Assembly (NCBI GenBank): GCA_051656645.1
Contig: JBOGCH010000005.1
Location: forward strand, 62,001-126,000
Length of the DNA stretch: 64,000 nucleotides
Source: JBOGCH01 sp051656645
GTDB taxonomy: Bacteria > Bacteroidota > Bacteroidia > Bacteroidales > Marinifilaceae
Reading direction: 5' to 3'
The stretch's first letter is position 1; each line of letters opens with the position of its first letter. Below the pieces are notes generated by a model. It made no database searches. It saw only the letters and a list, made by a program, of their open reading frames with translations, and had not been told where the DNA came from. Of the stretch, positions 24,115 through 33,809 are shown one piece after another. The position numbers and the translations under genes are program-made.

Positions 24115-25305
24115 ATGAATAAAGTACAGACACAAGTACCTACTGCTACGGAACAGGCGGTACGAGAGAAGAAGAGCGCGGCTAAGCGTGCAAATATTGG
24201 TTGGGTAGACTTGCTACGTGTAATGGCATGTTTCTTAGTTGTAGTTGCCCATTGTTGTGACCCATTTGTTGCTCAGTTTGATAATAATCGTTTAGATTTC
24301 TTGACAGGTGCTTTTACCGGTAGTATGGTTCGTTGTTGTGTGCCTTTATTCGTGATGATGTCTGGAGTGCTTTTATTACCGAATGCAATGTCTACGACAG
24401 AGTTTTACAGTAAACGCTTAAAACGTATTATTTTGCCGCTAATTGCGTGGTCCATCATTATGCCGTTACTGTACTTTGTGTATTTAAATAATTTCAGTAC
24501 AGTGAGTCCGAATATTGAGATGGAAACATTTACATGGAGCGCAACATTAAGCAAGCTCTATACATTTGTATTTAACTTTACATATGATACAATCCCAATG
24601 TGGTATATGTATATGTTAGTGGGATTATATTTATTAATGCCTATTCTAAATACATGGTTAAAACATAGTGCTCAGAAAGATATAAAAGCATTTTTGTACA
24701 TTTGGGGAATTTCTCTTCTATTGCCTTATGTAAAAATGCTTGCACCAGTGCTTGGATATGCTGGTAATTATGGAAATATGGGAATATTAGGAGTGTGTGA
24801 TTGGAATGAGTATGGCACATTTTACTATTTCTCAGGATTTGTGGGATATTTAGTATTGGCATATTATTTAGTAAAATATCCTCTAGATTGGAGTTGGAAG
24901 AAGACGTTGTCCGTAATGCTACCATTGTTTACGGTTGGTTATTTAATAACTTCTTTGGGATTTGTTTTAACACAAACTTATTTTCCAGGAAGCTATGCTA
25001 ACTTAGAGATTGTATGGTATTTTGCCGGAATAAATGTATTTATGATGACATTGCCTGTTTTTGTAATTATTCAGAAATTAAATATTAAATCATCTCCAAT
25101 GCTTTCACGTATTGCTTCAACAACATTTGGAATCTTCCTATGTCATTTTGTTGTTGTCCAAATGAGTTATGATTTCTTTAAAGCTAACTTTAATTTACCT
25201 CCATACGTGCAAATGCCGTTAATGGCTATTATGACGTTTGGAATAAGTTATATTGTAGTACGAGTATTGATGATGAATAAATTTACGTCAAAGATTGTAG
25301 CGTAA
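24115..25305 (+). CDS. Acyltransferase family 3 membrane protein
   Basis: A 396-residue integral-membrane protein with about ten membrane segments, of the acyltransferase_3 (OafA/WecH/NodX) family. The opening ANIGWVDLLRVMACFLVVVAHC carries the conserved R/H pair of the first helix, and FVMMSGVLLLP with the following SKRLKRIILPL is the second family signature. Such enzymes usually O-acetylate surface sugars, but the acceptor is unknown here. The ATG at 24115 gives a hydrophilic Lys-rich head of about 25 residues. Terminators at both ends show it is monocistronic. Confidence 0.85.
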   Translation: MNKVQTQVPTATEQAVREKKSAAKRANIGWVDLLRVMACFLVVVAHCCDPFVAQFDNNRLDFLTGAFTGSMVRCCVPLFVMMSGVLLLPNAMSTTEFYSKRLKRIILPLIAWSIIMPLLYFVYLNNFSTVSPNIEMETFTWSATLSKLYTFVFNFTYDTIPMWYMYMLVGLYLLMPILNTWLKHSAQKDIKAFLYIWGISLLLPYVKMLAPVLGYAGNYGNMGILGVCDWNEYGTFYYFSGFVGYLVLAYYLVKYPLDWSWKKTLSVMLPLFTVGYLITSLGFVLTQTYFPGSYANLEIVWYFAGINVFMMTLPVFVIIQKLNIKSSPMLSRIASTTFGIFLCHFVVVQMSYDFFKANFNLPPYVQMPLMAIMTFGISYIVVRVLMMNKFTSKIVA

Positions 25306-25323
25306 TATTTCTTGGGATTAATA

Positions 25324-25370
25324 AAAACGTGATGCTATTATTGTTATGTGCAATAGTAGCATCACGTTTT
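25324..25370 (+). terminator. Terminator after the acyltransferase gene
   Basis: AAAACGTGATGCT pairs with AGCATCACGTTTT around a loop with a small imperfect extension, then a T run. Confidence 0.8.
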
Positions 25371-25572
25371 TTTATATTTTACGATATTTATGTGTATAAC
25401 TTTGAATTGACCAAGCAAATGAAAACAGAACGCATTTTATAATCGTATCCACTATCGAAATGAGATATATTTAGTTGCTTATATGATTTAGAAATAAGCG
25501 CTTTAACAATATTTGATTGAAGTATGAAATAATATTTGTAATATCAAAATTAGTAAAAATAGGTTTTTATCG

Positions 25573-25580
25573 TATTTTTG
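25573..25580 (+). promoter_or_regulatory. Candidate -7 box for nrnA
   Basis: TATTTTTG followed by C, only 19 bases before the nrnA ATG, so the leader would be about a dozen bases. No matching -33 element. The rest of the spacer 25381-25570 holds nothing I can identify. Confidence 0.45.
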
Positions 25581-25599
25581 CATTTATAAGTTGAAATTT

Positions 25600-26619
25600 A
25601 TGGCAGAGAGTGAAATTATTAGGTTAAAAGACCGATTAGCAGATAGTAAATATAAGTTTATACTAATACCTCATATATCCCCGGATGGAGATGCGGCAGG
25701 ATCATGTTCAGCATTGTGTGAGGTGTTATTAAATGACGGCCATGAGGCTGTTATTATGACATGTGATCATTTCCCAGAGTATTTAAAGTTTTTGACACAT
25801 ATTTCGGAGTCAATATCGCTAAAGGATGATAAAGAGCGCTGTATTTCTTTATTGAAAGAGGCTGATTTTATTTGTATGTTGGATCATAATGCTCCAAGTA
25901 GGGAGGGTGATTTACAACCTTTAGTGGCGCAATATTTTGAGGGTGAAACAATAATGATTGATCATCATCTTGAACCACAGCCTGTGGATTATACAATCTC
26001 GCATGTGCATATTTCATCAACATGTGAGTTACTTTATGGAGTGATATGTGGAATATGGGGACGTGAAGTTATCAATAGTAATGTTGCAACATCTTTATAT
26101 ACAGGGATAAATACCGATACCGGTGGATTAAGTCATAATTCATCCACATCGGCAATATACCGCGTGATTGGCGAGTTGCTAGATTTAGGTTTAGATAAAG
26201 AGTTGGTTCATGATCATATATACAGAATGAATCATCTGTCGCGTTTACGTTTAATTGGTAATGCACTTTTAAATAAATTAAATGTAAATGCCGATTATCC
26301 GGTAGCGTTAATTCCGATCTCTAAAGATGAGTTGGATAGTTTTGGATATAAAGAAGGCGATTTAGAAGGTTTGGTAAACATGCCACTAGGAGTGAAGGAG
26401 GTTGAAGTGTCAGTGCAAATTGTTCAGCGCTCTGAACGAATTAAATTATCGTTCCGCTCTAAGGGGACCTTGCCTGTTAACGAATGGACTAAAGCATATT
26501 TTAGTGGTGGAGGACATCGAAATGCGGCCGGTGGACAATGGCATGGAACTCTTCAAGAAGCAGTGGACAAGGTAAACGAAACGACTGCTTGGTTTTTTAA
26601 AACATATGGAAACAAATAA
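25600..26619 (+). CDS. nrnA: DHH-DHHA1 phosphoesterase (NrnA-type nanoRNase / pAp phosphatase)
   Basis: A 339-residue DHH-family phosphodiesterase, probably the bifunctional oligoribonuclease and pAp phosphatase NrnA. Metal motifs: HISPDGDAAGS, MLDHNAPSREGD, the DHH motif MIDHHLEP, GINTDTGGLSHN, and the DHHA1 substrate loop SGGGHRNAAGG near the C terminus. The ATG at 25600 (MAESEII) is used; a TTG at 25591 is in frame but less likely. pAp is the by-product of PAPS-using sulfate assimilation, so the enzyme complements sulfur metabolism, though CysH here looks APS-type. pepD follows 50 bases later without a terminator. Confidence 0.9.
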   Translation: MAESEIIRLKDRLADSKYKFILIPHISPDGDAAGSCSALCEVLLNDGHEAVIMTCDHFPEYLKFLTHISESISLKDDKERCISLLKEADFICMLDHNAPSREGDLQPLVAQYFEGETIMIDHHLEPQPVDYTISHVHISSTCELLYGVICGIWGREVINSNVATSLYTGINTDTGGLSHNSSTSAIYRVIGELLDLGLDKELVHDHIYRMNHLSRLRLIGNALLNKLNVNADYPVALIPISKDELDSFGYKEGDLEGLVNMPLGVKEVEVSVQIVQRSERIKLSFRSKGTLPVNEWTKAYFSGGGHRNAAGGQWHGTLQEAVDKVNETTAWFFKTYGNK

Positions 26620-26669
26620 ACGTTGGGGAGAACACCCTAACGATAGACAATAATGCAAACGATATAAAC

Positions 26670-28124
26670 ATGGGGACATTAAGTACATTAGAGCCACAAG
26701 TGGTGTGGTCTGTTTTTGAAGAGATTTGTCAAGTACCTAGACCTTCAAAACACGAAGAATTAATTGCAGCTTATTTGGTCGATTTTGCACATAAACATAA
26801 TTTAGAGTGTAAGCAAGATGAAGTGGGCAATGTTTTAATAAAAAAAGGCGCAACGGCCGGTTATGAAAATCGTCCAATTGTTGTTTTACAATCACATATG
26901 GATATGGTTTGCGAAAAGAATGCGGATACAGAGCATGATTTTAGCAAAGATGCAATAAAACCTTTTATTGATGGAGAATGGGTAAAAGCTCATGGAACGA
27001 CACTAGGTGCTGACGATGGTATAGGAATGGCAGCACAATTAGCTATTTTAGCATCGCAAACCATAGAGCATGGAGCAATAGAGGCTTTATTTACAATAGA
27101 CGAAGAAACCGGTTTGACAGGGGCTTTTGCATTACAACCAGGATTCTTTGATGGAAAGATTCTATTAAATTTAGACTCAGAGGACGAAGGCGAACTTTTT
27201 ATTGGATGTGCCGGAGGAATTGATACTGTTATTGACTATGCGTATTTGACACAAGAGACAAATAATACTGAATTTGCAGTAAGGATTAATGTTAAAGGTC
27301 TACAAGGAGGTCACTCGGGAGATGATATTAATAAAGGTCGTGGTAATGCGATTAAAATACTTAATCGATTTATTTGGGAAACAAATAAGAAGTACGGAGT
27401 AAAAGTATATCGTTTTGAAGGAGGTAATTTACGTAATGCAATAGCGCGTGAAGCGGAAGCAACAATTGTATTTAACGCAAAATATAAAGAAAATGTACGT
27501 GTAGATTTTAATATCTATATGGCGGAGATGGAGCGTGTATGGGCTATTACGGAGTCTGGCATTTCAATGACATTGGAGAGTACGGATTTGCCTACACATA
27601 CAATGGATGAGCACTCAACTACACAGTTTATAAATGCATTGTATGCAGTTCCACATGGTGTTTTTGCAATGAGTTATCGTATGCCCGGTATGGTTGAAAC
27701 ATCGACAAATTTGGCTGCTATCCGTTTTATGGACGATAATATTATTCACATAACTACATCTCAAAGAAGTGATATCGACTCAGAAAAGCATAATATTGCA
27801 CAAATGATAGAGTCAACATTTGAAATGATTGGAGCACGTGTAGCGCATGGTGAAGGTTATCCAGGATGGGCACCAAATCCAAACTCCAAAGTATTGGCCG
27901 TGGCTGTTGACTGTTACGAGCAACTTTTTGGAAAGAAACCTATTGTGCGATCTATTCATGCAGGTTTAGAGTGTGGCTTATTTCTTGAAAAGTATCCGGG
28001 GATGGACATGGTATCATTTGGACCAACATTACGTGGAGTGCACTCGCCCGATGAGAAAATAGAAATAGCTAGTGTACAGAAGTGGTGGGATCACCTATTA
28101 TTAATTTTACGCGAAATAAAATAA
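26670..28124 (+). CDS. pepD: Aminoacyl-histidine dipeptidase PepD (M20C)
   Basis: A 484-residue cytoplasmic zinc dipeptidase of the M20C family, hydrolysing Xaa-His and related dipeptides. All catalytic parts are present: LQSHMDMV, GADDGIGMA, DEETGL, LDSEDEGELFIGCAGG, SIHAGLECGLF and FGPTLRGVHSPDE. Normal family length. This intact set contrasts with the M20B-like protein at 17306, which lacks the corresponding residues. The free-Met sulfoxide reductase gene starts 2 bases after its stop. Confidence 0.95.
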   Translation: MGTLSTLEPQVVWSVFEEICQVPRPSKHEELIAAYLVDFAHKHNLECKQDEVGNVLIKKGATAGYENRPIVVLQSHMDMVCEKNADTEHDFSKDAIKPFIDGEWVKAHGTTLGADDGIGMAAQLAILASQTIEHGAIEALFTIDEETGLTGAFALQPGFFDGKILLNLDSEDEGELFIGCAGGIDTVIDYAYLTQETNNTEFAVRINVKGLQGGHSGDDINKGRGNAIKILNRFIWETNKKYGVKVYRFEGGNLRNAIAREAEATIVFNAKYKENVRVDFNIYMAEMERVWAITESGISMTLESTDLPTHTMDEHSTTQFINALYAVPHGVFAMSYRMPGMVETSTNLAAIRFMDDNIIHITTSQRSDIDSEKHNIAQMIESTFEMIGARVAHGEGYPGWAPNPNSKVLAVAVDCYEQLFGKKPIVRSIHAGLECGLFLEKYPGMDMVSFGPTLRGVHSPDEKIEIASVQKWWDHLLLILREIK

Positions 28125-28126
28125 TA

Positions 28127-28588
28127 ATGACTGTGAGTGCTAAATTGGCAAAATATGATCGATTATATGAACAGATAAAAACATATGTCGGATCGACTAA
28201 AGATACGTGGGCGCGTTTAGCGACCATTGAGGCTGTATTACATAATAAAATGCAAAGTTTCTTTTGGACAGGTGTATATGCCCTTGTAGACGATGAATTA
28301 ATAGTAAGATCATATCAAGGGCCCGTAGCGTGCCAAAAACTACGTCACCATACAGGTGTATGTTGGCACGCAATGTTAACGGGACAAACGGTAATTGTTC
28401 CCGATGTAGAACAATTTCCGGGACATATTGCTTGCAATTCTATGTCTAAAAGTGAGATTGTAATACCTATTTATACTCAGGATGGTGAGTTATTTGCCTG
28501 TTTGGATGTGGATAGTGATAAACTTAACGCGTTCGATGAAGAGGATAAACAGGGGTTGGAGAAGATACTAACGCTTTTATATATTTGA
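28127..28588 (+). CDS. Free methionine-(R)-sulfoxide reductase (GAF domain)
   Basis: A 153-residue single GAF-domain enzyme, MsrC/fRMsr type, reducing free methionine-R-sulfoxide. The three redox cysteines are at 69, 79 and 103 (GPVAC, GVCW, HIAC) with the family spacing of 10 and 24. SKSEIVIPI completes the signature. The start at 28127 is chosen; an in-frame ATG at 28082 lies inside pepD. Coupled with pepD by a 2-base gap. Confidence 0.9.
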   Translation: MTVSAKLAKYDRLYEQIKTYVGSTKDTWARLATIEAVLHNKMQSFFWTGVYALVDDELIVRSYQGPVACQKLRHHTGVCWHAMLTGQTVIVPDVEQFPGHIACNSMSKSEIVIPIYTQDGELFACLDVDSDKLNAFDEEDKQGLEKILTLLYI

Positions 28589-28644
28589 TATCATGCCACT
28601 TGGAAAGTTATCTTTAAAGAAGTCCGGAAAAAACGAATAAGGAT

Positions 28645-28675
28645 TTTGTTTTTTTTGAATAGATAGCTATCTTAG
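28645..28675 (+). promoter_or_regulatory. Near-consensus promoter for the TPR gene
   Basis: TTTG at 28645-28648, exactly 19 bases, then TATCTTAG at 28668-28675 (one mismatch to TAnnTTTG). A 12-bp palindrome AGATAGCTATCT (28661-28672) overlaps the -7 box and could serve a repressor. Confidence 0.55.
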
Positions 28676-28726
28676 ACCACATAAATTGTTAAAAGGAAAT
28701 AATTAAATACATTAAAACAAATCAAT

Positions 28727-29467
28727 ATGAAGAAAACTTTATCGTTAATTGTAGCAACATTGTTATCTATAACTATGTTTGCTCAAACAGCGCCGGGGGC
28801 TGCTGAGAAGAATGCCGGAAATGATGCTGTAAGAAGCAAAAATTATGCAGAAGCTTTAAAACAATATGAGGCTTATCTGAAAATAGTTAAGAATGAAGAT
28901 AAAGCAATTGTTTTTAATGCTGCTTTTTGTGCAGATAAAGTGAAAAATTATCCGGTTGCGGAGAAATATTTTAAAATGTCAATTGATAATAACTACAAAC
29001 CTGGTGCTGCATACCTAGGCTTAGCAAAGGCTTATGAAGGACAAAAGAAAACTGCAGAGATGCTTCAAGTTCTTCAGGATGGTATGAAATCTCGTCCAAC
29101 AGATGCGAAATTAGCATCAATGTATGCAACGTATTATTTGAAAGAGGGACAAAAGTTCCAAAAATCGGGTAACACTGCAAAAGCTGTAGAAAACTATACT
29201 GCTATTACCACAATGGCTAACAAACAATACAAAACGTTAGGTTACCAAAGTTTAGCAACATTGTATTTCAATAACGGTGCTTCAATCATGGAAAAAGCTA
29301 ACCCTATAGCAAATACGGATAAAGCAAAATTTGATGCAGAAAAAGCACGTGCAACTGCTGAGTTCAACAAAGCTAAGGAAAATGCAATGCAAGCTAAAAG
29401 CTTAGATCCTGCTAATACAGAGATTACAGCTTTAGTAAAACAAATTGAGGATGCAATGAAACAATAA
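28727..29467 (+). CDS. Secreted TPR-repeat protein
   Basis: A 246-residue exported protein: signal peptide about 1-20 (ending MFAQ), then three to four tetratricopeptide-like helical pairs (for example AVRSKNYAEALKQYEAYLK at 35-53, VKNYPVAEKYFKMSI and KPGAAYLGLAKAYEGQKK) and a Lys/Ala-rich helical C terminus. Such proteins act as periplasmic scaffolds in Bacteroidetes; no partner is evident. Codon use is that of a well-expressed gene, and it has its own promoter and a 24-bp terminator. Confidence 0.85.
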   Translation: MKKTLSLIVATLLSITMFAQTAPGAAEKNAGNDAVRSKNYAEALKQYEAYLKIVKNEDKAIVFNAAFCADKVKNYPVAEKYFKMSIDNNYKPGAAYLGLAKAYEGQKKTAEMLQVLQDGMKSRPTDAKLASMYATYYLKEGQKFQKSGNTAKAVENYTAITTMANKQYKTLGYQSLATLYFNNGASIMEKANPIANTDKAKFDAEKARATAEFNKAKENAMQAKSLDPANTEITALVKQIEDAMKQ

Positions 29468-29475
29468 TCATTTCA

Positions 29476-29528
29476 TTTATAATAACAAAAAGAGTCAGCA
29501 TATAGCTGACTCTTTTTGTTATTATAAA
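29476..29528. terminator. Strong bidirectional terminator
   Basis: 24-bp perfect stem (29476-29499 with 29505-29528), loop ATATA. Serves the TPR gene (+) and the convergent CYTH gene (-). Confidence 0.9.
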
Positions 29529-29570
29529 TCCATATGTCTCAGAATAGGGAATAGGTGGATTGGATAGACA

Positions 29571-30038
29571 CTACCAGTTTGCAAATGGGCATTTGCTCAG
29601 GTAAGAGTTATAATAGCGTTTATCGCCCGTAACTTCAAGTCCTAACCACTCTGGGAGCGTAATAGCTTCATTTTCGCTATCAAGTTCAATTTCTGCCAGT
29701 AGCAATCCGCTGTTATCATCATGAAATTCATCGACCTCAATAATCTTCCCTTGCCACGGAACAATGTAGCGTGTTTTAGAAATAATACCCGGTTCGCATA
29801 GTTGCAATAGTTGTTCCGCTTCGTTTACCGGGATGTCTTTTTCCCACTCAAATCGTGACATTCCGTTTGAACTGCCAATACCTTTAATTGTGATATAGGC
29901 TTGGTTACCCGCAATGCGAATACGTACCGTACGCTCAGGAACAGACGAAAGATAACCTTGCTTTAAAGTGGTGTGTTTCGTTGCAAATTCTTTGAAGTTA
30001 CCATTTACAAGGAACTTACGTTCAATTTCGATCTTCAT
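29571..30038 (-). CDS. CYTH-domain protein (triphosphate tunnel metalloenzyme)
   Basis: A 155-residue CYTH protein. The signature ExExK is at 4-8 (EIERK), with basic tunnel residues in VRIRI and TIKG and acidic metal ligands in EVDEF and LAEIELD. Small stand-alone CYTH proteins of this size are usually inorganic triphosphatases; adenylate cyclase activity is possible but less likely. Monocistronic, with its own -7 box at 30066-30073. Confidence 0.88.
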   Translation of the reverse strand: MKIEIERKFLVNGNFKEFATKHTTLKQGYLSSVPERTVRIRIAGNQAYITIKGIGSSNGMSRFEWEKDIPVNEAEQLLQLCEPGIISKTRYIVPWQGKIIEVDEFHDDNSGLLLAEIELDSENEAITLPEWLGLEVTGDKRYYNSYLSKCPFANW

Positions 30039-30065
30039 ATCGCTTAAATAAGTTATAATTTATAA

Positions 30066-30073
30066 CAAATATA
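30066..30073 (-). promoter_or_regulatory. Candidate -7 box for the CYTH gene
   Basis: TATATTTG on the minus strand, 27 bases before the start codon. Confidence 0.42.
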
Positions 30074-30127
30074 CGAAGAAATTGGATTTATTTTAATTAA
30101 GAATCACACGAATTCGTTTTTAAAAAT

Positions 30128-30135
30128 TATCTTTG
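30128..30135 (+). promoter_or_regulatory. Candidate -7 box for the small secreted protein (and perhaps secA)
   Basis: TATCTTTG, only 6 bases before the ATG at 30142, so the transcript would be nearly leaderless at that start, or the translation start may be the next ATG at 30148. Confidence 0.4.
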
Positions 30136-30141
30136 TAAGCA

Positions 30142-30462
30142 ATGAAAATGAATAGATACATAATCACCGTATTGTATGTCATGGCAGGATGTGCCGTGAG
30201 TGTACCTTTGAATGCCGGGCAGCAGCACGTAGCATTTAGAGGGGATGTGGTGCGTATCACTGTTTCTGAAACCTCAGAAGGAATCCGGGTTGAATTTGAG
30301 CAACGATGTGAGAATGAACGTTTTTATGAGGAAAACGATACACATATTGTATCTACAGCTCCGGCTATTCAATATCATGTAGTAAATGAAAATACTATTC
30401 TAAAAACTAATTATCAATATACAGCCCATAAGATTCGAGCTCCCGAACAATATGTTATTTGA
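30142..30462 (+). CDS. Small secreted protein, unknown
   Basis: A 106-residue protein with a signal peptide (about 1-26, ending LNAGQ) and a short mature part of about 80 residues, partly beta-like (VVRITVSETSEGIRVEFEQ). I recognise no family. It sits 48 bases before secA in the same direction with no terminator between, so it may be co-transcribed with secA. Its real start could be the first ATG (30142) or the third codon. Confidence 0.6.
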   Translation: MKMNRYIITVLYVMAGCAVSVPLNAGQQHVAFRGDVVRITVSETSEGIRVEFEQRCENERFYEENDTHIVSTAPAIQYHVVNENTILKTNYQYTAHKIRAPEQYVI

Positions 30463-30510
30463 GTTAAAGAACATATTAAATAAACAAAGGAATTATAGAT
30501 AAGACGAATC

Positions 30511-33500
30511 ATGGGATTAAATGATATTTTAAAGAAATTATTTGGAAATAAAGCAGACAGAGACCTTAAAGAATTAAAACCAATTGTAGCTAAAGTAAAT
30601 GAGCAATGGGAAGAGGTGAAAAAACTAACTAATGATGAATTGCGTGCTGAATCTGAAAAGATGAAGCAAGATATTCGCGATTTTATCAAACCGTTACAAG
30701 ATGAAATTGTTGCTTTAAAGAACGAAGTAGAAGAGAATAATCCATCTATCGAAGAGCGCGAAGCTATTTATTCGCGTATTGATAAGCTAGAGGAAGAAAT
30801 TGATAATAAAGTAGAAGAGAAATTAAGTGAAATTCTTCCACGTGCATTTGCTGTTATTAAGGACACTGCTCGCCGTTTAAGCGAGAATGCCGAGATTGAA
30901 GTAACAGCTACACAATTTGACAGAGATTTGTCGGTAAACTATGATTTTGTTGAAATAAATGGCGATAAAGCAACATTCTTCAACACATGGAATGCAGGTG
31001 GTAATGAATTGACTTGGAACATGGTTCATTATGACGTACAGTTAATTGGTGGATCTGTTTTACATCAAGGTAAAATTGCCGAAATGGCAACAGGTGAAGG
31101 TAAAACCTTAGTGGCTACTTTGCCTGTATTCTTAAATGCGCTGAGCGGTCGTGGAGTACACGTTGTAACGGTGAATGATTACCTTGCAAAACGTGACTCG
31201 GAATGGATGGGACCTCTATATATGTTCCATGGTTTATCTGTAGACTGTATTGATAAGCACCAACCAAACTCACCACAACGTAGAAGTGCTTATATGTCAG
31301 ATATTACGTTTGGTACAAATAATGAATTTGGTTTTGACTACTTACGCGATAATATGTGTCGTAGCAAAGAGGAATTGGTACAACGTAAACATAACTTTGC
31401 AATTGTCGACGAGGTTGACTCTGTATTAGTTGATGATGCCCGTACTCCATTAATTATTTCCGGCCCTGTACCTAAGGGAGATACTCACATGTTCGATGAA
31501 TACAAACCTCGCGTTGAGCGTTTGGTACGTATGCAGAAGGATTTGGTAACCAAAATATTTAATGACGCTAAGGCCGCGCTTGCAAGCGATGACCAAAACA
31601 AGCGTAAAGAGGGTGCCATATTGTTATTAAGAGCTTTCAAAGGAATGCCTAAATATACTCCGTTAATTAAGTTTTTAAGTGAGCAAGGTAACCGCTCAAT
31701 ACTTGTAAAAACGGAGAATGAGTATATGCAAGAGAACAACCGTCGTATGCCTGAAATTACAGACGAGTTATTCTTTGTTATCGATGAAAAGCAAAACTCA
31801 ATAGAGTTAACAGATAAAGGACATGACACGATAACAGCTGCGGGCGAGGATCCTAAATTCTTTATCCTACCGGATATCGGGGCTGAAGTTGCCGAAATTG
31901 AGAAATCAAATCTAGACGAGCAGCAACGTTTGGAGCGTAAGGATGATATGATTCAAAACTATGCAATCAAATCGGAACGTGTACATACTGTAAATCAGCT
32001 ATTAAAAGCTTACACTCTTTTCGAAAAGGACGTTGAGTATGTTGTTATGGACAATAAAGTAAAGATTGTCGATGAACAAACAGGACGTATTATGGAAGGT
32101 AGACGTTACTCTGACGGATTACACCAGGCTATCGAGGCTAAAGAGAGCGTAAAAGTAGAGGCTTCTACTCAGACATTTGCAACCATTACGTTACAGAACT
32201 ATTTCCGTATGTATCACAAACTTTCCGGTATGACGGGAACTGCCGAGACTGAGGCAGGTGAGTTATGGGATATCTATAAACTGGATGTGGTTGTAATTCC
32301 AACAAACAGACCAATACAACGTTTGGATGATAATGATTTAGTATACAAAACGAAACGTGAAAAATATAACGCTGTTATTGAAGAAATTGTACGTCTTGTA
32401 GATGCCGGACGTCCTGTACTTGTCGGAACAACAAGCGTTGAGGTTTCTGAGTTACTAAGCCGTATGCTTAAAATGCGTGGCATTCAACACAATGTGTTAA
32501 ATGCTAAATTACACCATAAAGAGGCGGATATTGTTGCCGAAGCAGGTAAATCTAAAACTGTAACCATTGCAACAAACATGGCCGGTCGTGGTACTGACAT
32601 CAAACTAAGCGATGAAGTAAAAGCAGCAGGAGGTTTAGCAATTATTGGTACAGAGCGTCATGACTCTCGCCGTGTGGACAGACAGCTTCGTGGACGTGCG
32701 GGACGTCAAGGAGATCCAGGATCTTCTCAATTCTTTGTATCGCTTGAGGATAACTTAATGCGTTTGTTTAGCTCGGAGCGCATTGTAAAAGTAATGGACC
32801 GTTTAGGACATCAAGATGGTGATGTAATCCAACACTCAATGATTACAAAATCTATTGAACGCGCTCAAAAGAAAGTAGAAGAGAATAACTTTGGTATTCG
32901 TAAGCGCTTACTAGAATATGATGACGTAATGAACTCACAACGTACGGTTGTTTATAAACAACGTCGTAATGCCCTAATGGGTGAGCGTATAGGTGTTGCT
33001 ATTGCAAACAATATGTACGATGTATGTGATTCGCTTGTTAACGAATATAAAGATGTTAACGACTGTGAAGGCTTCAAGTTAGATGTATTTAGAATTCTAT
33101 CTGTTGATTATCATATCACGGAAACTGAATTCCAAAAAACAAATGCGGAAGAACTTACAGAGGAGCTTTATAAACTAGTTCGTGAAGCATACAGCAGAAA
33201 AAAAGAGCACATTATTGCACAAGCATTCCCAATTATCAAGGATGTGTATGAGAATAGAGGGCAATTATATAAAAATATTATTGTGCCTTTCACCGATGGA
33301 CAAAAAATGTACAACATTGGTGCAAATCTTGAAAAGACGTACAATACTCAAGGTGAGGATTTAATGCGCTCATTTGAAAAGTCTATCATGCTTTATCAAA
33401 TTGACGAGGCATGGGGAGAGCATTTACGTGAAATGGACGACTTAAAACAGTCTGTACAAAATGCTACCTATGAGCAAAAAGATCCACTTTTGATTTACAA

Positions 33501-33798
33501 GTTCGAATCGTTCAACTTATTTAAATCAATGCTTGACCGTATTAATAAAAATGTTGTAGCAACATTGATGAAAGCTCAAATTCCAATGCAGGAGCCTGAG
33601 CAAGTACGTGAGGAACAACAAAAGAAAACGGACATGAGCCGTATGCAAGAAAGTCGTATGGACGCAGCAAGAAATGCCGGTCGTTCAGAGAAGCCAAAAC
33701 CGGAACCTGTAAAGGTTGAACAACGTGTTGGACGCAATGATATGTGTCCTTGCGGAAGCGGCAAGAAGTTTAAAAATTGCCACGGACAAGAAAACTAA
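30511..33798 (+). CDS. secA: Preprotein translocase ATPase SecA
   Basis: Motor of the Sec export pathway. 1095 residues, longer than E. coli SecA (901) because of insertions, including a coiled acidic stretch near residues 60-110 and a roughly 100-residue insert after about residue 330; long SecA proteins are usual in Bacteroidetes. Motifs: Walker A MATGEGKTLVAT, DEAD-like VDEVDSVLVDDARTPLI, TNMAGRGTDIKL and RQLRGRAGRQGDPG. The C-terminal zinc motif CPCGSGKKFKNCH, which binds SecB and ribosomes, is present. The gene is followed by a GC-poor hairpin and then lgt. Confidence 0.97.
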   Translation: MGLNDILKKLFGNKADRDLKELKPIVAKVNEQWEEVKKLTNDELRAESEKMKQDIRDFIKPLQDEIVALKNEVEENNPSIEEREAIYSRIDKLEEEIDNKVEEKLSEILPRAFAVIKDTARRLSENAEIEVTATQFDRDLSVNYDFVEINGDKATFFNTWNAGGNELTWNMVHYDVQLIGGSVLHQGKIAEMATGEGKTLVATLPVFLNALSGRGVHVVTVNDYLAKRDSEWMGPLYMFHGLSVDCIDKHQPNSPQRRSAYMSDITFGTNNEFGFDYLRDNMCRSKEELVQRKHNFAIVDEVDSVLVDDARTPLIISGPVPKGDTHMFDEYKPRVERLVRMQKDLVTKIFNDAKAALASDDQNKRKEGAILLLRAFKGMPKYTPLIKFLSEQGNRSILVKTENEYMQENNRRMPEITDELFFVIDEKQNSIELTDKGHDTITAAGEDPKFFILPDIGAEVAEIEKSNLDEQQRLERKDDMIQNYAIKSERVHTVNQLLKAYTLFEKDVEYVVMDNKVKIVDEQTGRIMEGRRYSDGLHQAIEAKESVKVEASTQTFATITLQNYFRMYHKLSGMTGTAETEAGELWDIYKLDVVVIPTNRPIQRLDDNDLVYKTKREKYNAVIEEIVRLVDAGRPVLVGTTSVEVSELLSRMLKMRGIQHNVLNAKLHHKEADIVAEAGKSKTVTIATNMAGRGTDIKLSDEVKAAGGLAIIGTERHDSRRVDRQLRGRAGRQGDPGSSQFFVSLEDNLMRLFSSERIVKVMDRLGHQDGDVIQHSMITKSIERAQKKVEENNFGIRKRLLEYDDVMNSQRTVVYKQRRNALMGERIGVAIANNMYDVCDSLVNEYKDVNDCEGFKLDVFRILSVDYHITETEFQKTNAEELTEELYKLVREAYSRKKEHIIAQAFPIIKDVYENRGQLYKNIIVPFTDGQKMYNIGANLEKTYNTQGEDLMRSFEKSIMLYQIDEAWGEHLREMDDLKQSVQNATYEQKDPLLIYKFESFNLFKSMLDRINKNVVATLMKAQIPMQEPEQVREEQQKKTDMSRMQESRMDAARNAGRSEKPKPEPVKVEQRVGRNDMCPCGSGKKFKNCHGQEN

Positions 33799-33809
33799 TA
33801 AATTAAAGT

